DNA of 64,000 nucleotides, taken from contig NZ_JAUXYL010000003.1 in assembly GCF_030694375.1 (NCBI RefSeq), positions 108,857 to 172,856 of the forward strand, read 5' to 3'. Shown here piece after piece: positions 35,235 through 43,208 of this stretch (positions are counted from its first letter, which is position 1; every line of letters starts with the position of its first letter). The translations under genes and the position numbers were made by a program. A model generated the notes under the pieces. It made no database searches and was not told where the DNA came from. It saw nothing but the letters and a program-made list of their open reading frames with translations. The stretch is from Algoriphagus sp. Lineage in GTDB: Bacteria > Bacteroidota > Bacteroidia > Cytophagales > Cyclobacteriaceae.

Positions 35235-36512
35235 ATGAAAATAGAAAAAATTAGAGTAAAGAACTTTAAAGGATTCGAGGATGAGATTTTTTTCCTAAAT
35301 CCTCATTTTACTGTATTTATCGGAGAAAATGCAAAAGGTAAGACGTCAGTTCTTGACGCATTGGCAGTTGCAGCTGGCAGTTTTCTGCGTGGTATAGATG
35401 TGGCGAAACTTGAATCCCGAAGTATAGGTAAAAATGAAATTCGTGTAGCAACAAAAAATAATCAACCGGTACCACAATTACCTGTTGAAATTCAAGCATT
35501 TGGCAATGTCAATGAAAAGACTATCGAGAAAGGTTGGTTGAGAACAGTAGATAAAATCTCACCTAAGAAAACTAACACAACATTTGTAAAGGCTAAAAAC
35601 ATTGAAAAGGTAGCAGCGGAAATGTTAAAGTTAAGTCGTGCAGGTAAAAATGTGGTTTTCCCAGTGATAGCTTATCATGGAACAGGAAGATTATGGGCTG
35701 AACATGAGGAGAAAAAAACCGCATACAAAAAAACCGGAGAAGGGGTATCACAGGCATATACTAACTGCCTTTCCCCAAAGTCTTCAAGTAAGGAGTTTCT
35801 TTCATGGTATAAAACCTATGAAGATGAAATTCGGAAGTTTGATCAGGATAGTGACAAGTTATTATTAAAGACTTTCAATAGGTCTATTATCTCCATGATT
35901 CCTAACAATCACTGGCAGGACATGGCATATAGTTTTGCTGTAGATGATCTTACAGGTATTTTTATTTTCCCAAATGGCAACAAGGAAAAACTACAATTCA
36001 GTCAATTAAGCGATGGTTATAGAAACATCATTGGAATGGTCGCTGATATAGCTTACAGGTGTATAAAACTTAATCCTCATTTAGGGGAAAATGCTGTTAA
36101 ACTAACTCCTGGAATTGTACTTATTGATGAACTTGACTTGCACCTTCATCCCAACTGGCAACGGAGAATCGTAGATGACTTAAAGAATACTTTTCCAAAC
36201 ATTCAATTCGTGGCTACAACACATTCACCATTCATAGTCCAATCTTTAAAAAGTGATGAAATCTGGAATCTTGACAAATTAATGGATGTAACTCCAGACG
36301 AGTTAAAGATTGATACTGTATCTACTGAAATAATGGGGGTTTCAAGTCCTTACTCTGAATTAAACGACGACCTATATAATAAGAGTAAAAAATTCATGCA
36401 GAACCTCGAAACAAATAAATCTATTGGTGAGCTTCAAAAAGAATTGGATGAGATCTCAGACCCTGCAATAAGAGCATTTCTTGAATTACAAAAAATATCT
36501 AAAGGTAAATGA
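35235..36512 (+). CDS. AAA-family ATPase, Septu PtuA-like
   Basis: A 425-aa SMC/RecF-like ATPase resembling PtuA of the Septu anti-phage system. It starts with MKIEKIRVKNFKGFEDEIFF, Walker A GENAKGKTS (~30-38). A long insertion (~80-240) separates it from FSQLSDGYRN (ABC-signature-like, ~255), Walker B GIVLIDELDLHLHP (~293-306) and the switch His FVATTHSPFIVQS (~325-337). The AAA_21/OLD-like order matches. It is followed by an HNH gene overlapping by four bases (ATGA), the PtuA-PtuB order. Base composition is AT-rich compared with the preceding gene, suggesting transfer. Related ATPases also occur in retron and other defence systems. Confidence 0.8.
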   Translation: MKIEKIRVKNFKGFEDEIFFLNPHFTVFIGENAKGKTSVLDALAVAAGSFLRGIDVAKLESRSIGKNEIRVATKNNQPVPQLPVEIQAFGNVNEKTIEKGWLRTVDKISPKKTNTTFVKAKNIEKVAAEMLKLSRAGKNVVFPVIAYHGTGRLWAEHEEKKTAYKKTGEGVSQAYTNCLSPKSSSKEFLSWYKTYEDEIRKFDQDSDKLLLKTFNRSIISMIPNNHWQDMAYSFAVDDLTGIFIFPNGNKEKLQFSQLSDGYRNIIGMVADIAYRCIKLNPHLGENAVKLTPGIVLIDELDLHLHPNWQRRIVDDLKNTFPNIQFVATTHSPFIVQSLKSDEIWNLDKLMDVTPDELKIDTVSTEIMGVSSPYSELNDDLYNKSKKFMQNLETNKSIGELQKELDEISDPAIRAFLELQKISKGK

Positions 36513-37270
36513 GACCATTAAATAAAGGAAATACTCCAACAGACGCTGCAGGTAATGCAATTGTAGTTTCAGCTTACCGAGACTGGCGTAGTCGACTAAT
36601 CAATCGTATTGGTTATTACTGTGTGTATTGCAATCAGCCATTGAGCCACAGCCTCCAAGTGGAGCATGTAATACCTAAAAATCCACCAAAAGGTGTTTCT
36701 CCTGGGCCAGCCCTTGATTGGGATAACATGCTTCTCGCTTGCGGCCCTTGTAATAATGCAAAAGATAATACACCTATTGATGCAAACACTTATTACTTGC
36801 CAGAAGAACACAATACTCATTTGCCTTTTTCAATTGTTTTAAATGCAAATCCTGACCACGCTATTGTGATAGAACGTCCAGGCTTAAATGCAAACCAGCA
36901 TCATAAGGCTCATGATACTATTGAATTACTTGCATTGGATAATATTGATGAAAGGCCAGCAATTGTGGACATCCGAAGTATAAAACGAAAGGCAGCGATA
37001 CTATCTGTGAAATCAGCCCGACAGGTTTATGACATGGCATTGGCTTCTACTACATATAATGCTAATGTTGTTGCAATCGACATAGCAAGAAGAGCCGCAG
37101 ATAGTGGGTTTTTTAGCTTGTGGTATGAGGAATTTTTTAATGAACCTTTGATTATGGAAAAGCTAACTGATAATTCTATTATCAAAGGCACTGCAACAAA
37201 TTGTTTTGACTCTAACATGGGTTACATCCCAATACCTCGTAATCCTTTAAACCCCTCAGACCCTATATGA
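36509..37270 (+). CDS. HNH endonuclease, Septu PtuB-like
   Basis: A 253-aa nuclease with an HNH domain in its first 90 residues. Zinc-type pairs are CVYC (38-41) and CGPC (78-81). The catalytic centre is VEHVIPK (His53), with Asn in DNMLLACGPCNNAK. The C-terminal ~150 residues (LDNIDERPAIVDIRSIKRKA..., ~135-215) are helical and presumably bind the ATPase partner. The start overlaps the PtuA-like stop, indicating coupled translation and a complex. In Septu, the ATPase controls PtuB, which cuts invading nucleic acid; this is family knowledge, not shown here. Confidence 0.8.
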   Translation: MRPLNKGNTPTDAAGNAIVVSAYRDWRSRLINRIGYYCVYCNQPLSHSLQVEHVIPKNPPKGVSPGPALDWDNMLLACGPCNNAKDNTPIDANTYYLPEEHNTHLPFSIVLNANPDHAIVIERPGLNANQHHKAHDTIELLALDNIDERPAIVDIRSIKRKAAILSVKSARQVYDMALASTTYNANVVAIDIARRAADSGFFSLWYEEFFNEPLIMEKLTDNSIIKGTATNCFDSNMGYIPIPRNPLNPSDPI

Positions 37271-37306
37271 TTAAAACTTTAATTTTATAATTACAAGATA
37301 AATAAA

Positions 37307-37810
37307 ATGAAAAAAATTATAATCACAGTTATTTCAGCTTTCCTCTTTTCCACCGCTTCTTCTCAATCATCAAACCAATATAACGCTGAAGCGCTAGCAA
37401 AAATAGCAAAAAAGGATTATCGGGGAGCAATAATTGAATGTAATAAAGCTCTCGAATTGAATCCTAAAAATAAACTAGCCTACTCGTTAAGAGCTGAATC
37501 TAAACTGTATTTAGACGATTACACTGGGGCAATTTCTGACTATAACAAAGTATTAGAGATTAATCCAAACGAAGTAAGAGCATATTACAAACGAGCAGAA
37601 AGCAAGTTTAATTTAGAAGATTATAGAGGTGCAATTGAAGATTGTAACATAGCGATTGATCTTGACCCAAATGAGAAATATGCATACTGGTATAGAGGCT
37701 TTTCTAGAATAATTCTAGGTCAAAAAGATAATGGGTGTCTTGACCTATCTAAAGCTGGAGAATTAGGAATTGAAGAAGCGTATAGTTCTATCAAACAATA
37801 TTGCAATTAA
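37307..37810 (+). CDS. Exported TPR-repeat protein
   Basis: A 167-aa protein with a signal peptide (MKKIIITVISAFLFSTASSQ) and three to four tetratricopeptide repeats: YRGAIIECNKALELNPKNKL, YTGAISDYNKVLEINPNEVR and YRGAIEDCNIAIDLDPNEKY, followed by a partial fourth. It would be a periplasmic or surface scaffold. It begins 37 bases after the PtuB-like gene on the same strand and could be co-transcribed. Export makes a direct role in a cytoplasmic defence complex unlikely, so it is probably separate cargo. Confidence 0.8.
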   Translation: MKKIIITVISAFLFSTASSQSSNQYNAEALAKIAKKDYRGAIIECNKALELNPKNKLAYSLRAESKLYLDDYTGAISDYNKVLEINPNEVRAYYKRAESKFNLEDYRGAIEDCNIAIDLDPNEKYAYWYRGFSRIILGQKDNGCLDLSKAGELGIEEAYSSIKQYCN

Positions 37811-37831
37811 TTAAATTGAAAAATTAACATA

Positions 37832-38131
37832 CCCCCTTCTAAGCGTAGTCTACCTCTTTTAAGCCTTGAAGTTTTTTTTAGGCAGGGTGTAATCCCCCCA
37901 CTAAGAGTAATATACTTCTTTTAAGTCCTGAAGTATCTTGGACGCTGGGTGTAATTTGCAATTACACCCTTATATCCCTACCAATTTTTAATTGGCAGAA
38001 AACCCTTATTACCCCTTGCCAGGCGTTGTCTATTTCAATTAGCAATGAAGTTCTTTTGGAGCTGGGTGCCCCCTTCTGAGAGTAGTCTTATGGTTTCTAG
38101 CCTTGAAGTTCCAATAGACGCTGGGTGGAAT
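37832..38131 (+). repeat. Cluster of four degenerate ~61-bp repeats
   Basis: Units at 37832-37893, 37894-37954, 38012-38068 and 38069-38131. Consensus runs from CCCCTTCTAAGCGTAGTCTA through TTAAGCCTTGAAGTT to GACGCTGGGTGTAAT. Units 1-2 and 3-4 are head-to-tail. Between the pairs is a perfect palindrome GGGTGTAATT-TGC-AATTACACCC (37947-37969) and a second, CCAATT-TTT-AATTGG (37981-37995). After unit 4, GGGTGG..CCACCC forms a similar hairpin. The region separates the TPR gene from the antitoxin gene and encodes no protein. Confidence 0.75.
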
Positions 38132-38275
38132 TTGCCCACCCTGCAAGCTGGCCCAAGGCTAAAATCATTCACTGAATGATTTCTTTACGCCTAGTCCTAC
38201 CCTACTATCCTTTCGAATTTGCAATTCGATGAAACCGTCAAATTTTCATAAATTCCATTCTGAATCTCACTTGCC

Positions 38276-38506
38276 ATGACCACAGTTGATTTAAAGAAGC
38301 ACCTCATCCAGCGAATCTCCGAAATTAATGACTCCACTTTTTTGGAAGCGATCAAAACCATTTTGGATACCAAATCCTCTGTCATCAGACTGACCACAGA
38401 ACAGCGAGAGGAAATCAAGCAATCGCAAGAGCAGATTAATCAGAGAATTTTTATCACTCAGGATCAACTAGATGAAGAATTTGGGAAATGGGCAAACGAA
38501 AACTGA
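38276..38506 (+). CDS. Antitoxin-like protein of a ParE/RelE-type module
   Basis: A 76-aa protein of the form MTTVDLKKHLIQRISEINDS...LTTEQREEIKQSQEQI, with a C-terminal DEEFGKWANEN. This is the layout of Bacteroidota antitoxins paired with RelE/ParE toxins: an N-terminal helical dimerisation part and a 'LTxEQrxeI..s..qi..G..i...ev..e...W' tail. The downstream toxin frame starts at 38488 inside this gene, as usual for such modules, but is broken. The antitoxin therefore appears to be a survivor without its active toxin. Confidence 0.75.
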   Translation: MTTVDLKKHLIQRISEINDSTFLEAIKTILDTKSSVIRLTTEQREEIKQSQEQINQRIFITQDQLDEEFGKWANEN

Positions 38507-38646
38507 TTTAGTAACATTTAGCCAAGATCAAACTTTTTAAAATTCTAGATTTTTTTACTCATCGGAATAAAAGCTCCACTTATTCCAAAAAGCTTTATCG
38601 AGAATTCAATAAAACTCTAATAGTAGTGTCAAAAAACCCCTTCTAA
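38488..38646 (+). pseudogene. Broken ParE/RelE-type toxin remnant
   Basis: Starting at the ATG at 38488 the frame reads MGKRKLI, then two stops in a row (TAG, TAA). Without any frameshift it continues HLAKIKLFKILDFFTHRNKS and STYSKKLYREFNKTLI. This is the N-terminal half of a ParE/RelE-like toxin: the HRNKSSTYSKKLYREF motif is typical. The TAG probably replaces the Trp (TGG) usual after 'KRKxI'. The homology ends abruptly at 38630, where a copy of the ~61-bp repeat begins. The missing C-terminal half was not found nearby. Confidence 0.7.
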
Positions 38647-38698
38647 GCGTTGTCTACTTCTTTTAAGCCTTGAAGTTTTTTTTTAGGCAGGGTGTAAT
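38637..38698 (+). repeat. Fifth copy of the ~61-bp repeat
   Basis: Nearly identical to the first unit at 37832-37893: two base changes and one extra T in the T run. It sits exactly at the truncation point of the toxin remnant. It is followed by GCGATAGCCATCGGGAGCAA and ATTCCACCC, which can pair with GGGTGTAAT at the unit's end. Confidence 0.75.
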
Positions 38699-38909
38699 CC
38701 GCGATAGCCATCGGGAGCAATTCCACCCAGGCCAAGTTTTCCTTTTCCCTGATTCTACACCGCACCAAATTATTCCCAATGTGAATAGATTATTCCCGTT
38801 TTTTTGATCCCTTGGACCCTCGCAAACCCAATCCTTGCTTAATTAGAAAGACAAATTCAACTTTGGCACGGGATTAAAAGCATAAATTACAACAAACTCA
38901 AAAAAACAC

Positions 38910-39029
38910 ATGAACAATATTTTCAAGGCTTTGATCGCAGGTTATGGTGCCAAAAAACTCGGCGGCGGTTGCATCAGTACCATTATAGTTTTTGCGGTCA
39001 TTTGGTTTCTCTTAGGCCAATGCAGCTGA
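38910..39029 (+). CDS. Small membrane peptide (39 aa)
   Basis: The frame MNNIFKALIAGYGAKKLGGG followed by CISTIIVFAVIWFLLGQCS has a glycine-rich N-terminal part and one hydrophobic helix ending in Cys. Similar ~40-residue peptides with 'GYGAKKLGGGC' occur in related Bacteroidota as far as I recall. An A-rich leader precedes the ATG. The function is unknown. Confidence 0.6.
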   Translation: MNNIFKALIAGYGAKKLGGGCISTIIVFAVIWFLLGQCS

Positions 39030-39511
39030 AAAATCACTACCTCATCTCTGATTATGTGATTAAAAGAACCGATGTTCCAAACAAGTTTTTGGTTCCTTCC
39101 TACCTGAAATATGCTCAGGCAATTCTAGGATGGCCTTTAACTGACTCCCATCTGAGTGTGGTTTTGGTCCTAGGTTAGGCCTAGTATTCAGTTTGCCTAT
39201 ACTCGAACAATCGAAACATTCAGCCAATAAAAAATTAGTTTGGCTATCCGGGAAAGACAGACAAACCACTCCTGACGTCCAGCATATATTTTTAAGTAAT
39301 CTGCCAATAACTGACCCGGATTTTTTAAATTTTACTGTTCATTTATACTTCGGCGCAATGAAAGAAAACCTCAACAGCTTGAAGGACAACTCAAACTTTT
39401 GAATAAGTTTTGAAGGAGCGGAATTTGCGATTTAACCTTTCTGCCATGATAAATGATAGGATTGAAAACATCGGAGATACCAGATAATTTTAACGCTTAC
39501 TGTTTCTCGCT
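39030..39511. other. Intergenic gap without supported gene
   Basis: About 480 bases. Open frames here lack family features or coding-like composition. No strong hairpin or repeat was recognised. Confidence 0.45.
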
Positions 39512-39910
39512 ATGTCAGACTTCTTCCTCCATCTCCTTGATATTTTCTTTTTTGCCTTCCACACTATTTTCATTCTGTTCAATATTTTCGGATGGCTGGT
39601 CCCACGCTGGCGTATGCTAAACCTGCTCACCTTATCGCTCACGGCATTTTCGTGGTTTATCCTTGGAATTTGGTACGGATGGGGATATTGTTTCTGCACC
39701 GACTGGCATTGGGAAGTCCGTGAGTTGTTAGGCTATCAAAATCTGTCAGATTCCTACATCCATTTCCTTATTCTGAAATTGACAGGAATAAATTTGCCTC
39801 CACATCTGGTAGATACTGGCACAGCCCTAGTATTTTTCAGTGCACTTTTTTGCAGTATTTATCTGAATGTGAAAAATTGGAGGAATGGCTACAAAAAAGG
39901 GGATAAATGA
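39512..39910 (+). CDS. DUF2784 family membrane protein
   Basis: A 132-aa protein of the DUF2784 family with about four hydrophobic segments (~5-30, ~38-62, ~85-100, ~105-122). Family motifs are HTIFILFNIFGWLVPRWRML and the Cys/Trp-rich loop IWYGWGYCFCTDWHWEVRELLG. The conserved CxCTDWHW part may bind a metal or a lipid head group, but no function is known. It stands alone between AT-rich gaps. Confidence 0.85.
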   Translation: MSDFFLHLLDIFFFAFHTIFILFNIFGWLVPRWRMLNLLTLSLTAFSWFILGIWYGWGYCFCTDWHWEVRELLGYQNLSDSYIHFLILKLTGINLPPHLVDTGTALVFFSALFCSIYLNVKNWRNGYKKGDK

Positions 39911-40071
39911 AAATCATCCCGTGTCCTAGCCTGGGTAAAGCATTGTCCTAAAGCCGAATAAAATCCCTAAAAAAGCCACTTAAATGAAAAATGGGCGAAA
40001 TACGAAAAAGGGGTTTAAAAAAATCGTCCGGAAATCTCCGGACGACCAAAAAATAGCAGCGCATCCAAGGC

Positions 40072-40749
40072 TTATGAATTTGACAATTCTTTTTCTTCCA
40101 GTGATTTCACCAAGTTGGCAAAGGCGAATTCAGGCATTTCAGCTTTAATCACTTCCAAAAGCTCATTGAAAAACACTTTCGGTGCATTAGCTTTCATCCC
40201 GCCAAGGACAATTTTTCTTTCCTGGGGATTTAATGCAGGAACGATAAACCTAAACCATCTCAGGATTTTTTCAGGAGTAAAGGAAGACAGGATCCTGTGA
40301 TGCTGGGCAATTAATTCTTCATCTGTAAAATTGGCCCAAATGGCTTTTAGAACCTCCCTCTCCTCCATAAGCATGTGGGCAAGGTACTTTGAATGGAAGT
40401 CGGATATATCTAAAAAGAAATCCAAAAAATCAGTGGGAGTACTCTCGACCGATAACTGCTCCGTCTGCTTGTCCAGCTTGGTAATTATTGCTTCCAGAAA
40501 TTCATGCTCCTCATGATTTTCTTGGGTGCTGCCGGGGACTTTCTGCTCCAGTTCTGGCAATACCACAGATTCCTCCACCTGGGCATGCTGCTCCAATAAA
40601 TAAAAAAGCTCACGGGCAAACAGCTTCAGTTGTTCTACTTCATGAACACTGGTGTAATCCAGATTTCCTGCCAAGAAAGAGACCTTTGCCAGTAAGTTTC
40701 TCAAACCTTTATGCGGCAATAGGTAGGGATTTAATCGTTGTGTTTCCAT
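40072..40749 (-). CDS. Hemerythrin HHE-domain protein
   Basis: A 225-aa protein of the hemerythrin-like HHE family, which binds a di-iron centre. Relatives act in oxygen or nitric-oxide handling and iron-sulfur repair. Candidate ligands are in EQHAQVEESVVLPELE, NHEEHEFLEAI and DFHSKYLAHMLMEEREVL; a further HH lies in IAQHHRILSSF. The start at 40749 (METQRLNPYLLPHKGLRNLL) gives the family N-terminus; an upstream in-frame ATG at 40827 would run through the operator region. A TCACAT-N4-ATGTGA palindrome lies 75 bases upstream. Confidence 0.8.
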   Translation of the reverse strand: METQRLNPYLLPHKGLRNLLAKVSFLAGNLDYTSVHEVEQLKLFARELFYLLEQHAQVEESVVLPELEQKVPGSTQENHEEHEFLEAIITKLDKQTEQLSVESTPTDFLDFFLDISDFHSKYLAHMLMEEREVLKAIWANFTDEELIAQHHRILSSFTPEKILRWFRFIVPALNPQERKIVLGGMKANAPKVFFNELLEVIKAEMPEFAFANLVKSLEEKELSNS

Positions 40750-40823
40750 TTGTTTAAAATCATGTTTACTGTTTAAATAAGGATTGGAAAATGAGTGCGA
40801 GGGTTGCAGGAGATATTGCATAA

Positions 40824-40839
40824 TCACATCAATATGTGA
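40824..40839. promoter_or_regulatory. Operator TCACAT-CAAT-ATGTGA upstream of hemerythrin gene
   Basis: A perfect 6-base inverted repeat with a four-base spacer, 75 bases upstream of the chosen start. The same arms and spacing occur at 41447-41462. The shape suits a dimeric CRP/FNR-family regulator, but the arm order differs from the E. coli CRP consensus. Confidence 0.6.
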
Positions 40840-40992
40840 GGCTGTAAATCACTATTTAAAATTGAGGAAATAGAAAAAATCACTGCTTATTCAGCTACGA
40901 GTATAGTATACACACTGTGGAATTAACACACCTTCAATTTTAAAAAAGGTAAGCTCAAAAAGCCTACCTTTTAAGAATTCATCAATCCAAAA

Positions 40993-41358
40993 TTAATTTA
41001 TGAGGTAAATTTCATGCTTACCATAGGCGCTCAGAAAATAACTTTTGGATAAATTATCCATATAGATATCCTTAAGCACATTTTTGTCTCCATACAGTAC
41101 GGCTACCACCTCTCCTTTTTTATTGATAAAAGTTACACTTGGTATTTCCTCTATTTCGATTTCCAACTGTTCTATAGTCAGTTCCTCTTTCGATTCCCTA
41201 TTTTCATTTTTGGAATAAACTGTAAAATGTCCTTCCACACCCTGTCTAGCCGCAAGTAGGCTAAGCTGCTGCGCATGTGCATTCCAATTAAAATAGGATG
41301 CAAACACAATCCCTAAAATGGCAATTGCCATTCTTCGATTAAAAATTAATTTCTTCAT
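40993..41358 (-). CDS. Small exported hypothetical protein
   Basis: A 121-aa protein with a basic N-terminus and hydrophobic signal (MKKLIFNRRMAIAILGIVFA), with likely cleavage near NAHAQ. The mature part is ~90 residues, polar, with an acidic stretch ELTIEQLEIEIEEIPSVTF then INKKGEVVAVLYGDKN. I do not recognise the family. The gene shares the TCACAT-N4-ATGTGA operator type with the hemerythrin gene next to it, suggesting co-regulation. Confidence 0.6.
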   Translation of the reverse strand: MKKLIFNRRMAIAILGIVFASYFNWNAHAQQLSLLAARQGVEGHFTVYSKNENRESKEELTIEQLEIEIEEIPSVTFINKKGEVVAVLYGDKNVLKDIYMDNLSKSYFLSAYGKHEIYLIN

Positions 41359-41446
41359 ACGATTTAATAAGTTTCTTTTTTCTGTTATGTGGGAGATGAG
41401 ATTTAGGTAGAAAAAGTTGCAAGGTATTTATCACCAAATGTCAAAA

Positions 41447-41462
41447 TCACATACTTATGTGA
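41447..41462. promoter_or_regulatory. Operator TCACAT-ACTT-ATGTGA in divergent region
   Basis: The second copy of the hemerythrin-gene operator, with identical arms and spacing. It is 89 bases upstream of the small exported protein and ~240 bases upstream of the divergent DUF5602 lipoprotein gene, so it could control either or both. Confidence 0.6.
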
Positions 41463-41700
41463 GCGCCCTAGTATTTTTTCAATTGTAAAAATGGTGTGGA
41501 AATAAACCTGCAAGTATATTCAAGACATACTTTAATATAGTTAGGAAGCCAATTCACTAAGATTTATTCAGGTTTATTAAAAGTAGTTAGCAGATCTCAC
41601 CATTCTTTTGTGTCCTAGCTGAAAAGTCCCGTGCAACCTCTAATGTGAATATCCCATCATGCGGTAGTAAATAATTCTTAAACCAATTCTTATTTCTATC

Positions 41701-42540
41701 ATGAAAACTTTTAAAAAATCCACACTCACACTGATGGTGATCAAATCATTGATTATTCTTCTAGTCGCCAGTTCCTGCGAAATTATGCGGGAAGAAAATT
41801 TCTCTGTTGAAAAGGACAAAAAATCAAAGGAAAGCACCTTCTACGGCCCTGCAGTTCCCATGGGAAATGGTAAAGCACAAACATTTATTACTATCAACAG
41901 CGGAGGAAAACCATCTGCCATGGGAGTGGCACTGAGCGAAAAAGCGCTGGAAAGTCTTCCAACCGATCAGGAAGGCCATCAGCATAAAATAAATCATGAA
42001 CCCTATTTTGAATATATCCTGCAATTTCCAAAACAGGCAGAAATGACACCCTACAAATTTATGACTATAGATTGGGCGCCTCAAGGACATAAGCCTGAAG
42101 GGATCTATGATTTGCCCCATTTTGATTTTCATTTTTACATGATTTCAAATGAGGAAAGGTTATCAATCACTCCTTTGGAAGAAATGGACCCGGAAATTCC
42201 TTTAGCCAAATACATTCCCTCCCCCTATATTCAGCTTCCGGGAAGAGTACCTCATATGGGAGTTCATTGGATAAATCCCTTAAGCCCAGAACTTGCAGGT
42301 GAAACCTTTACCAGAACTTTTATATATGGCACTTACAAGGAGAAAGTGGCATTTATGGAGCCGATGATCACCTTGGATTATATCAAGAGCAAACCAAGCC
42401 ATCTGGATGAAATTCCTCTACCCACACATTTTCAGGTATACGGCTTCTATCCTTCCAAATACAGGGTGAGCTATAATCCAAGTAGAAAAGAATACCTGAT
42501 TATGTTAACAGATTTTTCATTTAAAATGGCAGACGAGTAA
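41701..42540 (+). CDS. DUF5602 / TTHB210-like lipoprotein
   Basis: A 279-aa exported protein with a lipoprotein signal (hydrophobic ~12-24, lipobox VASS-C). It resembles the DUF5602 family, which includes Thermus TTHB210. Typical parts are FYGPAVPMGNGKAQTFITIN, the His-rich core TIDWAPQGHKPEGIYDLPHF with FDFHFYMIS, and PHMGVHWI. The clustered His residues suggest metal binding. TTHB210 is controlled by an ECF sigma factor in Thermus, but nothing equivalent is seen here. It ends with a strong terminator. Confidence 0.75.
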   Translation: MKTFKKSTLTLMVIKSLIILLVASSCEIMREENFSVEKDKKSKESTFYGPAVPMGNGKAQTFITINSGGKPSAMGVALSEKALESLPTDQEGHQHKINHEPYFEYILQFPKQAEMTPYKFMTIDWAPQGHKPEGIYDLPHFDFHFYMISNEERLSITPLEEMDPEIPLAKYIPSPYIQLPGRVPHMGVHWINPLSPELAGETFTRTFIYGTYKEKVAFMEPMITLDYIKSKPSHLDEIPLPTHFQVYGFYPSKYRVSYNPSRKEYLIMLTDFSFKMADE

Positions 42541-42566
42541 TCGCCTGACATATTTCTTGAATATCA

Positions 42567-42594
42567 ATCCCCGGGCAATTCCGGGGATTTTTTT
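42567..42594 (+). terminator. Terminator of the DUF5602 gene
   Basis: ATCCCCGG-GCAATT-CCGGGGAT followed by seven T, 27 bases after the stop. Confidence 0.85.
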
Positions 42595-43175
42595 GTTATT
42601 GAATTTAGCTTTCAAACCCGAACTGCGGCCGGAGTCTTTGTGTCCGGACAGACCCTGGCAAATTGAATATTTTGGTTAAGATTCAAATCTCTCTGCTAAT
42701 GGATTGATCCCCCATCGCTGGATAAATTTGGGGAAGTTTTGAACTTGTACTCAATCAAGGCTAGGTCACTTGTTTACATAACTTAGCGATTTTTGAATTT
42801 CACGAATCAAACAATGATTTTTTCAACCCTTAGAAATTCAAAAAAAAGATCAAAACATCTTATTTTAAATTAAATCCAGACTTTCCGGTTTGAAACTCTC
42901 ATTTTCAGATCTATATAAAAAAATGGTTTCTGACATCTCGAATAAGTTTGTCCTTATTGAATTTTCCTAAATGACAAAAAATTGAGAATCAAACCAAGTA
43001 TGATTTTTTGGAGAAAAAACTAGCGGATTAAGGGTTGATTTTTTGGATTGGTTTATGAAACCCGCGTTTAGGTTTCAATCTGCATAAATTATACATTCGC
43101 CTGTACTAATGTCAGTTAAGGAAAATTTCCCTTGATTTCGCTTAGGTATCGCCCAATAATTACCCAAAAACCTGC
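42595..43175. other. Long AT-rich intergenic gap
   Basis: About 580 bases before the propeller kinase gene. No gene, repeat or operator was recognised; it may hold the promoter of the kinase gene. Confidence 0.45.
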
Positions 43176-43208
43176 TTGAAAAGGAAGCTTTTCAAGAAAT
43201 CAGAATCT

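Noticed and set aside
36509..37810. TPR protein as a third Septu component
   Set aside because: It has a signal peptide for export, whereas PtuA/PtuB act in the cytoplasm; co-transcription alone is weak evidence.
37832..38131. Repeat cluster considered as a CRISPR array or integron attC sites
   Set aside because: Units are ~61 bases, directly adjoining or with irregular gaps, and diverged, unlike CRISPR. The attC core sites (RYYYAAC/GTTRRRY) and an integrase are missing.
38969..39178. 69-codon frame overlapping the 39-aa membrane peptide
   Set aside because: It overlaps the better-supported small gene in another frame and reads as random sequence.
39193..39402. 69-codon plus-strand frame in the gap before the DUF2784 gene
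   Set aside because: No family features, no promoter, and composition like intergenic DNA.
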